From: Rhinopomastus cyanomelas
Taxonomy: Eukaryota > Chordata > Aves > Bucerotiformes > Rhinopomastidae
Assembly (NCBI GenBank): GCA_013400115.1
Contig: VXBP01007594.1
Location: 8,917 to 72,916, forward strand
Direction: 5' to 3'
DNA length: 64,000 nt
The position numbers were made by a program, and so were the translations under genes. Below the pieces are notes generated by a model, which saw nothing but the letters and a program-made list of their open reading frames with translations, did no database searches and was not told where the DNA came from. Of this stretch, positions 44,451 through 56,268 are shown one piece after another (position 1 is the stretch's first letter; every line of letters begins with the position of its first letter).

Positions 44451-46029
44451 CCCCCTCTTCTTTCCTCAACATGTTAAATAATTCCATTGAATCCTGACAG
44501 TACATTCGTTTCTGAAGTAGTGGGAAAGCAGTAGCAACACCCAGCGTGAAGCAGTAGCAGCACCCTATGTGAGGAGATGTTCCTCAAGGAAGACCTGAAG
44601 TTCCCTAGACCTTCACGTATCATTCCACCAGCAACTTCCTGCAAGACCATCTCAAGAGGTGGCACTCCATTCTTGGTGAGTTTTAGTCTCCCTGTGCTTA
44701 AGGTACAGTGAGAGGGCCAGTTCTCTGTTGCATTTGGCTGCTGAGCAAGTGGAAGAGCTCGACCTGTCGTAACGATGTCTTCATACCACAGCACGGAGTT
44801 GTAATTGCCCTTTTGTTATAAATACACTTTCCTCCTTGGGCTTTTATCTCTGCTCTCACTGAATTGTATTATTTTTTTTTCATCTTAATAATTAATTAAA
44901 ATAGCAATGCTCTATAGCCAGTGATTGAATTATATGATATTACTTGCCCAGGGCGATCAAAATTAATCAAAATAAGGAGAGAGAGTTTTGCTATTTTTAA
45001 TACAGCCGATTTGATTCCTGGGGTTTTGATCAAATTAAATGAAGGCTCAAATTAACCAGTGATTAAATTGAGTAAAAGACACTTTGTATGCCTGAAATAC
45101 ATTTTCATTTAATTAATTTCAAGCCACAAAATATTAACTGGTGTTTGAAAAATTAATTTGTATTTCACTGTTTAATTTTCTAGAAACCTTTTCCCCTCTC
45201 AAGGTTAGAATCTTTTGCAATAGGAAAAAACCCCCACAGCTCTAAAACATTCTCCTGCTTAATTCTTTCATCTTTGTCCTCATCCTTTTTATGCTTGAAA
45301 GGATTCTTTGCACTCACAAACTTCTATTGGGAAGCTTCTGAACTCAGCCTACAAAGACTTGATTTGCAAGGGCCAGTTTAGCAGAAATCTGAGGCTCCCC
45401 AGAATAGAACCTGTCAAAACCTCGTGGCAGGTTCTGTTCTGGGGCAGAGGGCTTTGCCCACAGAAGACCTCGAGCTGTTTAACCTCCACACCTGCAGAAG
45501 TGTTGCTCTAGGCTGGTTCATACCATGTTTCTTCAATGGGTTGGGCCAACCTCTTACTGTGTCTCCCCAAGTGCAAAGAAATTGAGGCACAAGGTTTCTG
45601 TTGTCAAGCAGAAATGATAAATCAGCTTTTTCTGTTTGTGTGGTGAAAGAAAAGCTTGAAACCACACTCTTGACATCAACTGGAAGTTTGTACTGACTGA
45701 TGGAAAGTGTCTGACCCAGCTCTGGCACAACTGCAAGAGGCAGAGGCTACAGGTAATTCTTCTTCAAGACATTTTTTTACTCAACACATAATGTTCCTCA
45801 GAGTCAGAGAATTAATTATTAATTTAATTAAGTATTATTATTATTAACTATCCTGGATTAAAAAAGGTTGTGGCTGGTGGAGCCGAAGAGTGGAGAAGAA
45901 ATTGACAATCCCAGCCCCGCTCATAGATGTCAGGTTCGTGGCTGTAAGGAAAAAGCCAACCTCACCCTTCTGGCTTCTTACATGTCTGTGTTTCAAACGT
46001 GTATGTTGAAACTGAGAGCATCCCCGTGG
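44451..46029. other. Intergenic unique sequence, conserved-element candidate
   Basis: 44860-45190 is rich in ATTAATTAA/TTTAATTAATTT words without being a simple repeat. 45810-45860 is a TTATTA-like low-complexity stretch. No gene. Confidence 0.5.
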
Positions 46030-46640
46030 AAAAGGACGTGGTGGCGTTGGTTGACGAAGAGCTCAACGTGACCGGGCGACGTGTGCTCACAGCCCAGAAA
46101 GCCAATGGCACTCTGGCAACACGGCCAGTAGGACAAAGGAGATGATTCAGCCCATGTACTGTGTTCTCATGAGGATCCCTATCTGCAGAACTACATCTAG
46201 ATGTAGAGCCTCCCTCACGAGAAAGGACAAGGAGTCAGATCCAGAAGAGGGCCATTCAAGTGATCAGGTGAAACCAGGCTGAGAGAGCTGTCGTTTTTCA
46301 GCCTGGAGAAGAGTCCTGGGAGAACTTATAGTGGCCTTCCAGCACCTAAAGTGGCCCTACACAAAAGTCCAGGGCATTATACAAGGGTGCTATGATGAGT
46401 TGGAAGAGGATTTGCTTAGATTAGACAACATCTAAACAAATAAAAGAAGATGTATTTAGATCAGTCAAAAGGAAGATGATGTCTCTGAGGGTGGTGAGGC
46501 CCTGTGGATGCCTCATTCCTAGAAGTGTTCAAGGTCAGGTTGGATAGAGCTTGGAGCACCTTGGTCTTTTCACCCATGGGAGTAGAGATCAAACTAGTTG
46601 ATCTTTAAGCTCCCACCCAACATGAACCATTCCATGGTAC
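46030..46640 (+). mobile_element. Old CR1 copy of a divergent subfamily
   Basis: TTGGTTGACGAAGAGCTCAA and CAGCCCAGAAAGCCAATGG belong to the CR1 ORF2 'vdeRLN...qKAN' region. Later GGTCAGGTTGGATAGAGCTT and GATCAAACTAGTTGATCTTT are an older 3' end. Many deletions. Confidence 0.8.
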
Positions 46641-47345
46641 AACTGTACAGTTCTCTACTGTTAGAACGTACAGAACCTACATAAAGATGAGAAGATAGCT
46701 ACTGATGGCATCTAAGTCTGCAGGTACCTGCACTTTTCCAAGGTGTTTTACTACACAAAAAAACATGACCACTTGGAAACACCACATGAAGGGTCCCTTA
46801 TAGAATCTAAATTGATTTCCTGTCACATTTTTTATTTATATTTGATAATGAATATTTAATTTGGTGGGAAAGGATTTTTGAGGGTTCCTCTACCGCCCTT
46901 GTTATCAATTGGAAATTAGAGCATGGACCTGCATTTCAATAACTTTCTCTTTCTATTTGCTGACCTTCAAAAGTGAATTTAATTCTATTTATTTCTTTTA
47001 TACAGCCCTGCCATGCCAAATGCATTTTGAGATCTCAGGCTACGTGCTGCCAGGGAGCAAAGTGCTTTCGTGGCGCTTGTTCTGTGCATCTTAAAACTGC
47101 AAATAAAATACTCAGAAAATAGTTTATAAGAGTGATAGAAAAAAAGTATTTTGGGAAGTGCTAGAAATGGCAGATGGAGATGGATGCAAAAGGTCAGCCA
47201 CTGTCTTTGTTTAACCCCTGCCAGCAGCTAAGCGCTGAAACACAGCCCTGCCCCAGCTGCTAGGAAGCAAATGAGCTCTGTCCCAACTGAAGTCAGAGCA
47301 GGTAGGTAACTTTTCTTTGGGTGAAGTCCTTGAACAGAGTTCACA
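46641..47345. other. Intergenic unique sequence
   Basis: No gene recognised. Confidence 0.5.
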
Positions 47346-47735
47346 GGTCAGAACATTAGGGGTTGGAAGGGACCTCAAAAGATCACCTAGTCCAATCCCC
47401 CTGACACAGCGGGATCACCCAGACCAAGTCGCACAAGAACACATCCAGGTGGGTTCTAACCATCTCCAGAGAAGGAGACTCCACAACACCCCTGGGCAGC
47501 TCCACATCCCTCTTGAACTGAGTGGCCCAGACCTGGACACAACACTCCAGATGTGGTCTCACCAGTGCAGAGCAGAGGGGGAGAAGAACCTCTCTGGATC
47601 TGCTAACCACCCCCTTCTGATCCACCCCAGGATGCTGTTGGCCCTCTTGGCTACAAGAGCACACTGCTGGCTCATGGTCACCCTGCTGTCCCTATTCAGG
47701 GATTTGATTTTAAGACCCAACCAGGTTTCAGTTAA
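47346..47735 (-). mobile_element. CR1 with internal deletion
   Basis: The reverse-strand 3' end (ACATTAGGGGTTGGAAGGGA) runs to CCCTGGGCAGCT (about 47500). It then jumps to CCACATCCCTCTTGAACTG and the SALVRPHLECCVQVWATQF coding stretch, skipping about 350 bases at a GCTGC-like microhomology. Confidence 0.94.
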
Positions 47736-48754
47736 CACACTTCAAAAGCTGAGTTTTGTGAGTGAGCTGAGAGACACCTGTGTGAATCCCCAACAGATAC
47801 CCAACTACAGACACTGCACCGGAGCAGTATGATTAACAAGGAACTGGTTTAAACTGGGTGCCCAATCCTACATTTCCTGGTTAGGTCTAACAGAGTAAGA
47901 AGTACAACTTGGACTCTAGCTTCTTGAACTCAGTCCCTCCAACATGTCTTTAAAGGGTTATATGGTTAGACTGTCCCCATGTGAAATGACCAGCTGAAAC
48001 TAATCTCACTACTGAGGTTTGTTTGTTCTTTGACAAAGCAATAAATAGGTTTCTCAAGAAAAAACTTAACTAATAGTTCAGCCACAGCCTGACAATTCAT
48101 TTTCTTCTCCAGTGCCAGCAAGCACGGAAATAAACAGTGAATTTTTCACTTGTTCATCTATTTAGAGCCACTGTTTAGCACAGATATGCTTGATTAATGG
48201 ATTTAATTTGTTCCCTTCTCCTGTAGTCAGTTTTCATATTACACTGGTTATCAGAGGACAGGACAATGATGGGGGCACTGGCACTGTGCTGCGTTCCATC
48301 AGTGTCAGGGCTGCCTTCTAGCTCCAGGTCTGCATCTTTAACCTCTGCAGTCCTGCTGAATCTTTCATCAATCTGCATTACAGTCACCTTGGGAAGGAAA
48401 ACCAGAAGCACTCAGTCAGCACTTGCAGGTAGCAAAGTGTGTCATCACAAAGGGCTGGCAGCAAGTTTGCCTTTCCCTTCCCACAGAAATGTGATTTCAG
48501 AGATGAGCAGCCCTGCTGTTCAGAGAGGAAAAGGACAGTGAAGGGTCTGCGTGCTGTTTGGATGCTGAACTGATGTCTGTGTCAGCATCTGTGTGTAGGG
48601 ACTGTGTGTTGGTGGTTCTACAAACAATCACTGTTACACAGTCATGTCTTGTGTGCCTGGCTCGAGTAGCATCATGAAAAATCAGTCAGACTTCAAAAAT
48701 ACCCATTTCACAGAGTTAGCTCCTTCCCAGTGGGATGTGTTTAGCCGTAGGGGT
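47736..48754. other. Intergenic unique sequence
   Basis: No gene recognised. Confidence 0.5.
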
Positions 48755-49164
48755 TACTCTCCCTGACGAGGAGAGGCTGAGGGAGCTGAGTCTCTTGAGC
48801 TTGGAGGAGACTGAGGGGTGACCTCATTAATGTTGATAAATATGTGAGGGGTGGGTGTCAGGAGGATGGAGCCAGGCTCTGCTCAGTGTCACCTAGTGAT
48901 AGGATGAGGGGCAGTGGGTGTGAGCTGGAACAGAGGAGGTTCCACATCAATATGAGAAGGAACTTCTTCCCAGTGAGGGTGACAGAGCTCTGCAACAGGC
49001 TGCCCAGGGCATTGTGGAGTCTCCTTTACTGGAGACATTTAAAACCCACCTGGATGTGTTCCTGGGCGACTTGTTCTAGGTGATCCTGCAGTGGAAGGGG
49101 GATTTGACTAGATGATCTTTCAAGGGTCCTTTCCAATCCTTCATGATTCTAGGAGTCTATGATT
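48755..49164 (+). mobile_element. CR1, 410-base copy
   Basis: GACGAGGAGAGGCTGAGGGA through GGATGGAGCCAGGCTCTGCT to CCTTCATGATTCTAGGAGTC. The ORF2 end is read in part as CSVSPSDRMRGSGCELEQRR. Confidence 0.95.
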
Positions 49165-50109
49165 GAAAATGACAACGTTTATCTTGCCCAGTCACCACGA
49201 AAAGTCCTGACGCCCTGTTGTCCTTGGGATGGTTGAACATCCAACTGTTGCTGGGAAGCGATTGATAAATTCCTTCCATCACTTTGCTTGCATGCACAGC
49301 TTTTGCTTTACCTGTTAACCTGTCTTTACCTCATCCCATGACGTTTCCAAGTCTTATCTTCCTGATTCTCTTTCACTACCTCTCTGTGGAGTGCTGTGAT
49401 CAAACTGTGTTGAGTAGCACAGAATCATCAGGGATTGGAAGGGACCTTGAAGCATCACACAATAATGTTGGGGTACGATGAAAACACTTCCTGCCACGAG
49501 TGAATTCCCTTGGTTCCTGTAGGAAAAAATAGAACTAATACAATAATTAAATTGTAAATCATACCTTTTCTATCTGTACATTTTAAAAGGTGCTTTGAAG
49601 TTCTGCAACTGCCCAGCTACGGAATAGTCTTGAAGATAAGCTCAGCGATGTCTTTTCTCATGTAGCTCTGGGTGTGCGTGTGCCCCCCACACACATACTA
49701 TCTGTTCAAACCCTGTCATTAGCACAGGAGCTAACAAGCTTGGAGATGACTTAGTGAAAGGTCAGGTGCTTCATTGAGACCACTTGTCAGCAACGGGAGG
49801 GTTTCCAGCCATGGCAAGCTACGGCAAAACCAACCAAATCCACGTTGCACTTCTGCACAATTAACTCTGAGGAAATTGGAGGTCGTTTGGAGGAGCAGCT
49901 GAGAGAGCAGTCAAGATGAATTACACTCATCTATACCAAGCCAAAGTGCTTCAGTGCCCTGGCAATTAAAACACTGTTATCTGTATAGAAATGATCATTA
50001 TGTCGAGCAGCTCCAGCCTGTGGTCCTTTGTCAAAAGCAGTTTTTCTCAGAAGAGACAACTGAAATGAAAAAAAAACTGCAGTGTGTCCAAGCAAACAGG
50101 AAATCTAAA
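49165..50109. other. Intergenic sequence with one CR1 scrap
   Basis: A reverse CR1 tail is at 49419-49460 (ATCATCAGGGATTGGAAGGG). The rest is unique and without a recognised gene. Confidence 0.55.
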
Positions 50110-50301
50110 GGTGAAGTGAAACCTAAAGGTGAAGTGAAACCTAAAGGTGAAGTGAAACCTAAAGGTGAAGTGAAACCTAAAGGTGAAGTGAAACCTAAAG
50201 GTGAAATGAAACCTAAAGGTGAAGTGAAACCTAAGGGTGAAGTGAAACCTAAGGGTGAAATGAAACCTAAGCGTGAAGTGAAATCTAAAGGTGAAATGAA
50301 G
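50110..50301 (+). repeat. 18-bp tandem repeat, 11 copies
   Basis: GGTGAAGTGAAACCTAAA recurs at exact 18-base intervals from 50110 to 50290, with G/A and C/T variants near the 3' side. In the open frame it encodes the hexapeptide GEVKPK. Diversity rises towards the right end, as in many minisatellites. Confidence 0.97.
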
Positions 50302-50330
50302 GCTGCATTCTCCTGCGTGTCAGTGCAGGA

Positions 50331-50710
50331 GGCTCTTCTTCTCCCCCTCTACTCTGCCCTGGTGAGACCACATCTGGAGTGTTGTGTCCAGTTCTGGGCC
50401 CCTCAGTTCAAGAGGGATGTGGAGCTGCTGGAGAGGGTCCAGCGTAGAGCAATGAGGATGATGAAGGAAGTGGAGCAGCTCCCTTATGGGGAGAGATTGA
50501 GGGAGCTGCGTCTCTTGAGCTTGGAGAAGAGGAGACTGAGGGGTGACCTCGTTAACATCTATAAATGTGTGAAGGATGGGTGTCAGGAGGATGGAGCCAG
50601 GCTCTGCTCAGTGGCATCCAGTGATAGGACAAGGGGCAATGGGTGTGAGCTGGAACAGAGGAGTTTCCACATCAATCTGAGAAGGACCTTCTTCCCGGTG
50701 ATTCTATGAC
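50331..50710 (+). mobile_element. CR1 ORF2 end, in frame with the 18-bp repeat
   Basis: LLLPLYSALVRPHLECCVQF through LCSVASSDRTRGNGCELEQR is uninterrupted. At about 50698 the body jumps to the terminal ATTCTATGAC, deleting some 200 bases. Together with the preceding repeat, the frame 49954-50709 is open for 251 codons, a fusion I regard as accidental. Confidence 0.94.
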
Positions 50711-50973
50711 TGCACCAGGTGCTAGGGAGGAAAATCAGCTCTAACCCAACCAAAACCAAGGACAGCTTCTGTCTTCAGTTTTTGCTGAAATAGCATCTGG
50801 AAACCTTTATCATGCTTTTACTACTTTTTGTAGTTAAACAATAGGAGTAAATCCAGCGCAGCTTGCTTGTTGTTGTCAGGATATAACAAAGGATGTGAGG
50901 ACCTGCAGAGGCCTTTTGTTCATGTGGATTTACAAGCCAAAGCTTTTCTGATAAAGACTGTAAAGAAGAATAT

Positions 50974-51036
50974 TCATAGAATCATTAGGGATTGGAAGGG
51001 ACCTCGGAAGTTCATCTAGTCCAATCCCCCTGGCAG
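50974..51036 (-). mobile_element. Short CR1 3' end
   Basis: GAATCATTAGGGATTGGAAG and CATCTAGTCCAATCCCCC. Confidence 0.92.
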
Positions 51037-52263
51037 AATATTTCTCAGACAGACTTCATTTACGTTACTTCTAGCATAAAAGCAGCTTTGCTCAGAGGTG
51101 AGAAGGTCTTGTCAAGAGGAGCAGTGAAGCACAGCTGTGCTCAGGGTGTTTTCCAGGCAAGGGCAGTCCCTCTTGTGAATGGGAGCAGTGACACAAAGCG
51201 CGATACCCGGCGGATTAGCTGCGCCCTGGTGTCTTCTGGCAGCACATGATGCTCGTGTCATGTTCTTGAATTTTATTTACAGATAAGCTCTGTGAGTAAT
51301 TGCAGCGTGCACCTCGAGCTGTAATCTGCCTTTGATGTATGGAAACAGGAGGAATTAGATGGAAATAATCTTTCAAACGACTTTCTGTGTTATTTAGGCT
51401 CTGATAGATGGTTTGCCGCAAACAAATCTTTCCCTCCACTGCTTCACGGTAAAACTTTTCCACTGTTTAAGGGAGAGGAAAAACTAGGGAATAGGTTAAG
51501 GGAAGAGGAATAAATTGTTTGCCCCTGAGATTTTGAATAAAGAGGGTTTTGTGGGTTCTAATGATCTGGCAAGTCTGGCTGGTATTAATGTTCACCCATT
51601 ATCCCACTGGTCTGGATGCTGTTAGTGATCCACCTTAAGCACCAGTGTAAGTATTTAGCCACAAATCCACTCTGGTGGCAATCATCATTGCAAGTGCAGC
51701 TACTGAAATCACTTCTTGGCCACTCTTTCAAATCCTACAGCTCTGCAATCTTCCCCGTGGTGGTAGGTCGTGACTAGGAGTGGTCACTCCATTAGATGAA
51801 AGATCACTTCTGGATGAAAGAACTGCCTGGTCACTCCATTAGATGAAAGATCATTTCTGGATAAAAGAACTGCTGGATTAACATCACTTGAAAACAACAG
51901 AAGCAAAATTAGGCAGACATGGAGTGTGTTGAAAGCACTGCTTCAGCCCTCTGTCACCTGCCCTGCAGCCAGATAAATCCAGTGAAGGATTCACTTTTGT
52001 TCAGGATAGACAAGTTCCTGTTAGAAACTTCCTTAACCAATGCTTTGACATGTGATGTCCTCGTGTTGTCCTCGTGTGAACCCACAGGTTCCACTTTGAT
52101 TCGCAGGTCCACAAGAGTGACTCCTCCAGTGGTAGCTGTTCTGAGAATCTGAATCCTTAGCTGCTGACGGGATACAAGCCTGGAGTGACAAAGTTCTGTT
52201 AATGCAGAAATGAGGTGAGTGGTCGAGTGGTCTCTTGGACTTCCACACATTATCTAAACAGAA
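51037..52263. other. Intergenic sequence with a 47-bp direct duplication
   Basis: TGGTCACTCCATTAGATGAA begins at 51781 and again at 51828; two nearly identical 47-base units. 51250-51470 looks like a conserved non-coding element. No gene. Confidence 0.6.
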
Positions 52264-52996
52264 GGATCACAGAACATTAGGGATTGGAGGGGACCTTGAA
52301 AGATCATCTAGTCCAATCCCCCTGCCACAGCAAGAGCACCTAGACCAAGTTGCACATGAACACATCTAGGTGGGTTTTATCTTCTCCACAGAAGGAGACT
52401 CCGCAACTACGCTGGGCAGCCCCTTCCAGTGCTCTGTCACCCTCAGCAGGAAGAAGTTCCTTCTCATATTGATGTGGAACCTCCTGTGTTCCAGCTCACA
52501 CCCATTGCCCCTTGTCCTATCACTAGACGACATTGAGCAGAGCCTGGCTCCATCCTCCTGACACCCACCCTTCACATATTTATCGACACTAATGAGGTCA
52601 CCCCTCAGTCTCCTCCCTTCCAAGCTCAAGAGACCCAGGTCCCTCAGCCTTTCCCCATAAGGGAGCTGCTCCACTTCCTTCATCATCCTCATTGCTCTAA
52701 GCTGGCCTCCCTCCAGCAGCCCCATGTCCTTCTGGAACTGAGTGACCCAGAACCGGACACAGTGTGGTCTCACTAGGGCAGAGCACAGGAAGAGAAGCAT
52801 CTCTCTCGATCTGCTAACCACCCCCTTCTGATGACACACTCTGATTCTGTTTAGTCTTTCCTTACAAAGGAATTCTCTNTGTGGTCTCACTAGGGCAGAG
52901 CACAGGGAGAGAAGAATCTCTCTCGATCTGCTAACCACTCCCCTTCTGATGACACACTCTGATTCTGTTTAGTCTTTCCTTACAAAGGAATTCTCT
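52264..52996 (-). mobile_element. Longest CR1 copy, with duplicated 5' block at a single N
   Basis: The reverse-strand type-A element runs from the 3' tail (ACATTAGGGATTGGAGGGGA) through LEHRRFHINMRRNFF, ARLCSMSSSDRTRGNGCELE and EVEQLPYGERLRDLGLLSLE. Its coding frame stays open for about 190 codons, including the N. Block 52763-52878 is repeated as 52880-52996 with three small differences, and the N at 52879 lies exactly between them. Confidence 0.93.
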
Positions 52997-53870
52997 GTGG
53001 ATGTTTCTCTTATTATCAAACGCTGCAGCAGTGCAAAACCAGCCAGAAAAACTCAGTGATTTATTTGTGACCAGGAGGGCATCAATTCAGTAGACACCAA
53101 TTATCTAATGCCCCGTATGGATGTGCGGTCTGCGCTCTGTTGACGGCCTGGTGGAGCAGCCCAGCAGCTCCGTGCCCGTGTGTTGCTTGTGCCTGTAAGT
53201 TAAGTGACATTAAGAGGTACGTGTGAGTGCATGTGCTTGTTTTATTGATGGTCTAATTGTGATGGATTAGAGATACCTATCTTCTGTTCTTATAGCAAGT
53301 GCACCTTCAGCTCCTAAATCTCAAAAGGACCGCGGTGGGCTAATAAAAGAAGAAATAAAGTCTGCTGAAATGAATTGCCTCTGAAATAGATTTAAACTTG
53401 GTAAGGATTATCAGCCCCTTACATCTGGTGTGGGAAGGCAAAATATGAAGGGGCTATTAAGTTCATATCGCGGCGATTACAAAAGAGCATTTCAGTACCT
53501 GTGGTGGGTGAGATTTCAGCCCCCTGAGACGGCTGGAAAACTAAAGGATCTAATGATAACGAAGGAATTAACGAACAGATTAAGGAGTAGAGGAGCTAAA
53601 AGGTTCACAGTTCACAGATATTCCCCAGATTCCTCCTGTAAGTGGATGTTCTCCGCTGGAACTGAGGACGTCAGAAGCTGGCCTTCAAGAAAGATAAACT
53701 CAGCTCGTGTCACCTGCAGTTATTTTTGAGAGTCACTAAAGAAGGGAGGAAATGCAGAAAATCATGAGGAGAGATAATCTCTGAGTAGCCTGGCCAAACA
53801 TAAAAGTGAGAAACAACAGAGAAAAATAACAAAATAAATAAAAGGAAGAGAGAAAATATTTTCCTGGCTA
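52997..53870. other. Intergenic unique sequence, conserved-element candidate
   Basis: Complex sequence without repeats; 53020-53300 and 53430-53600 read like conserved non-coding DNA. No coding evidence. Confidence 0.45.
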
Positions 53871-54044
53871 TTGATGGAAGGGGCTGCCCAGGGAGGTTGT
53901 GGAGTCTCCTTCTCTGGAGATGCTTAAGACCCACCTGGATGTGTTCCTGCATGACTTGGTCTAGGTGATCCTCTTCTGGCAGGGGGATTGGACTGGATGA
54001 CCTTTCAAGGTCCCTTCCAATCCCTCATGTTCTGTGATTCTGCG
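53871..54044 (+). mobile_element. CR1 3' end
   Basis: GAAGGGGCTGCCCAGGGAGG through CCCTCATGTTCTGTGATTC. Confidence 0.94.
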
Positions 54045-55165
54045 ATTTATTTAAAAAATATTTATTCCAAAAGAAAAGTAGATAAAAATGTTTCTCTGTG
54101 GAAAATACACTAAAGGTAATAATGACCATTTAATGTAGAGCTACCAAATTAGTGAAGGACTTGAAAAAAGACTCTTGGGAGATGTATTGAGGAAATTGAA
54201 GAGCCTAGAAGACAATATTATTAGTAATCCAAGCTTTTAGCAGCTGAAAGACTCATAAAGCAGTGCTGTCCTTTGCAGCAGAAGGCGACTGCTGTTGCTG
54301 AAAATAACCCCTTCCAGCTATTTTTTTGTTCCTAATTCCTGTTATCTCTCACATGCTCCTTTCATATAAAGATAATAAAAAGAAAGATCCAAACCTCTTC
54401 TGAAATCCACACTGTGGAGAGCAGCAGCCAGCCTGTCTTCAGGTAGATTTAGCAAGGAGAGCATAAGATCCTGCGACTTGTGCATCAGACATGGGGCTAG
54501 CAAATGCATTGCTTGTTCTCCCACTGCTGGAAGTGCCAGCGCTGCAAATACAGAGCTACCATCATTAATTCAACAGCATTAAACGAGTCTATAAATGTAA
54601 TTTATAAACATCATACTAATATTTATAGCGTCGTGAGCCGAAGTGTTTGCAGAGTAGATGGGATGTTCATTAAACTCTGTTGACATCTTCTCATTCAGTG
54701 GGTGTTCAGACTCCCTCAGCGCTAAAAGCGCTTGTAACTGGGTTCCCCCAGCGAGGAGGCAACACCCAGTCACGTTGCCACCAGCTTGCCCATAGGATCA
54801 TAGGATGTTAGGGGTTGGAAGGGACCCAAGAGATCATCGAGTCCAACCCCCCTGCCACCCATGTTGTTCTTGCAGAAGCAAAGGCTTAAAGCTAAAGGTC
54901 TAACGTGATGGGACTTTGAAGCTCTAATCAGATTCAGAAGGGATGAGCTTTGTGGGAGTTTTGGTCACTCTTCAGGAAAAAAAAACAACAAAGAACCCCA
55001 CTAGATACCCCAAAACCTGCCTGAAATTGAAAAGAAAAATTAGTGAGCTCACTTGTTGATTTTTTTCCAGGCTGAATGGTTAAAGTGGATACTTCAGGGT
55101 GGTTAAAGTTCATTTGCACGTAGATACCTTGAACATCTCTGCTCTGAATGGTGCAAGGTTGTTAT
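54045..55165. other. Intergenic sequence with one CR1 end of another type
   Basis: A reverse end at 54792-54860 (GGGTTGGAAGGGACCCAAGA, GATCATCGAGTCCAACCCCC) belongs to a third CR1 type. The remainder is unique. Confidence 0.6.
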
Positions 55166-55242
55166 CTGGTTTGGGGTAGGTGGTTGGACTCGATGATGCC
55201 AGGGGGCTTTTCCAACCAGAGTGATTCTGTGATGCTGTGACA
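55166..55242 (+). mobile_element. Type-B CR1 3' tail
   Basis: GGTGGTTGGACTCGATGATG and TTTTCCAACCAGAGTGATTC. Confidence 0.9.
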
Positions 55243-56268
55243 CACCTTATAGACCCGTAGTAGCTATGGAACTTTTCTTTCTCCACCCCTGAGTGCCATG
55301 GAAAGAAAACACTGGCCAACACATTCTTAGTTTGAGGTGCTTTCTGATACGTAGATCTAGGCATGTAGAACCTTTTCATTACAATCCAAAGTCAAGTCCT
55401 CCCGGGTGATGATTTGTCTGGACTTGCTGGGTTCAGACAAAGAGTGCACAGTCCTCCTTTGTGTTCAAAACCAGGTATTTTCTCCAGGCTCCTCCTGCAA
55501 GCCTTCAGCAGACAGTGGATGTGTGTTTAACGCTGCCTTTCCAGTCATTTTTTACTTTGACTAATGACTGTCCACCCGAGCTGAGAAGAACAGATGTAAC
55601 TTGCGTTACGTGCCGCAGACTTCGCTCCCTCCGTGTGATAGCTTTGAAAACTTAACCCAAAAGGGCCATTTCTGCAGGGCAGAGATACTCTAAGGTGAAA
55701 TCAATCTTGCTGCTGATGAAAGGAACTGTTTGCTGCACAGTTTGCTCTTTAAATTATTTAGAGTGTTAAGGCTTCCTTGCCAGCAGACGTAATTGATTCG
55801 CGAGTGGGTTCACTAAAGAGTAGCAGCACACGATCTACAATTCCTGGAGTAGTCTACGCTGGCAGATCACCACCCTTCTGGGCTGAAGAAATGGCTTGGA
55901 ATTGCTTGAATTCATAAAGGTGTTCCAGGCAAAGCCACTGCGGCAAGACGCACTGCAGAGCTGCAACGGTCACTAGTTTCTGATGAAACACTGCAAGTGG
56001 GGAGTCAGTCCCCTCTGTTGAGTTCATGCTCCCAAGCAGCCTTCAAACCACTGTCAAACCGCTGATGGAACTCCCTGAGCCACAAGGGAAAGTCAAGCAA
56101 TCATCAAATGAAGCAGAAAATTTCTCTCTGGCTTGTCCCCTCAGTCTAGATGACTGGAACACTCAGCATCCAATGAGTTGTAACGCATTTAAATGAAACC
56201 CTGCCTGTAAAATAATTTGCCCCCTTTTTTTTGTCTTGCATCCCAGTAGCCCAGATGTTAAAAAAGCA
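55243..56268. other. Intergenic unique sequence
   Basis: No gene recognised. Confidence 0.5.

Noticed and set aside
49954..50709. 251-codon open frame as a gene
   Set aside because: It is composed of an 18-bp minisatellite plus a truncated CR1 ORF2 end. Kept as a finding only.
52366..52938. 190-codon reverse frame as an intact gene
   Set aside because: It is the C-terminal part of CR1 ORF2 and includes an N and a duplicated block; no start region and no full reverse transcriptase.
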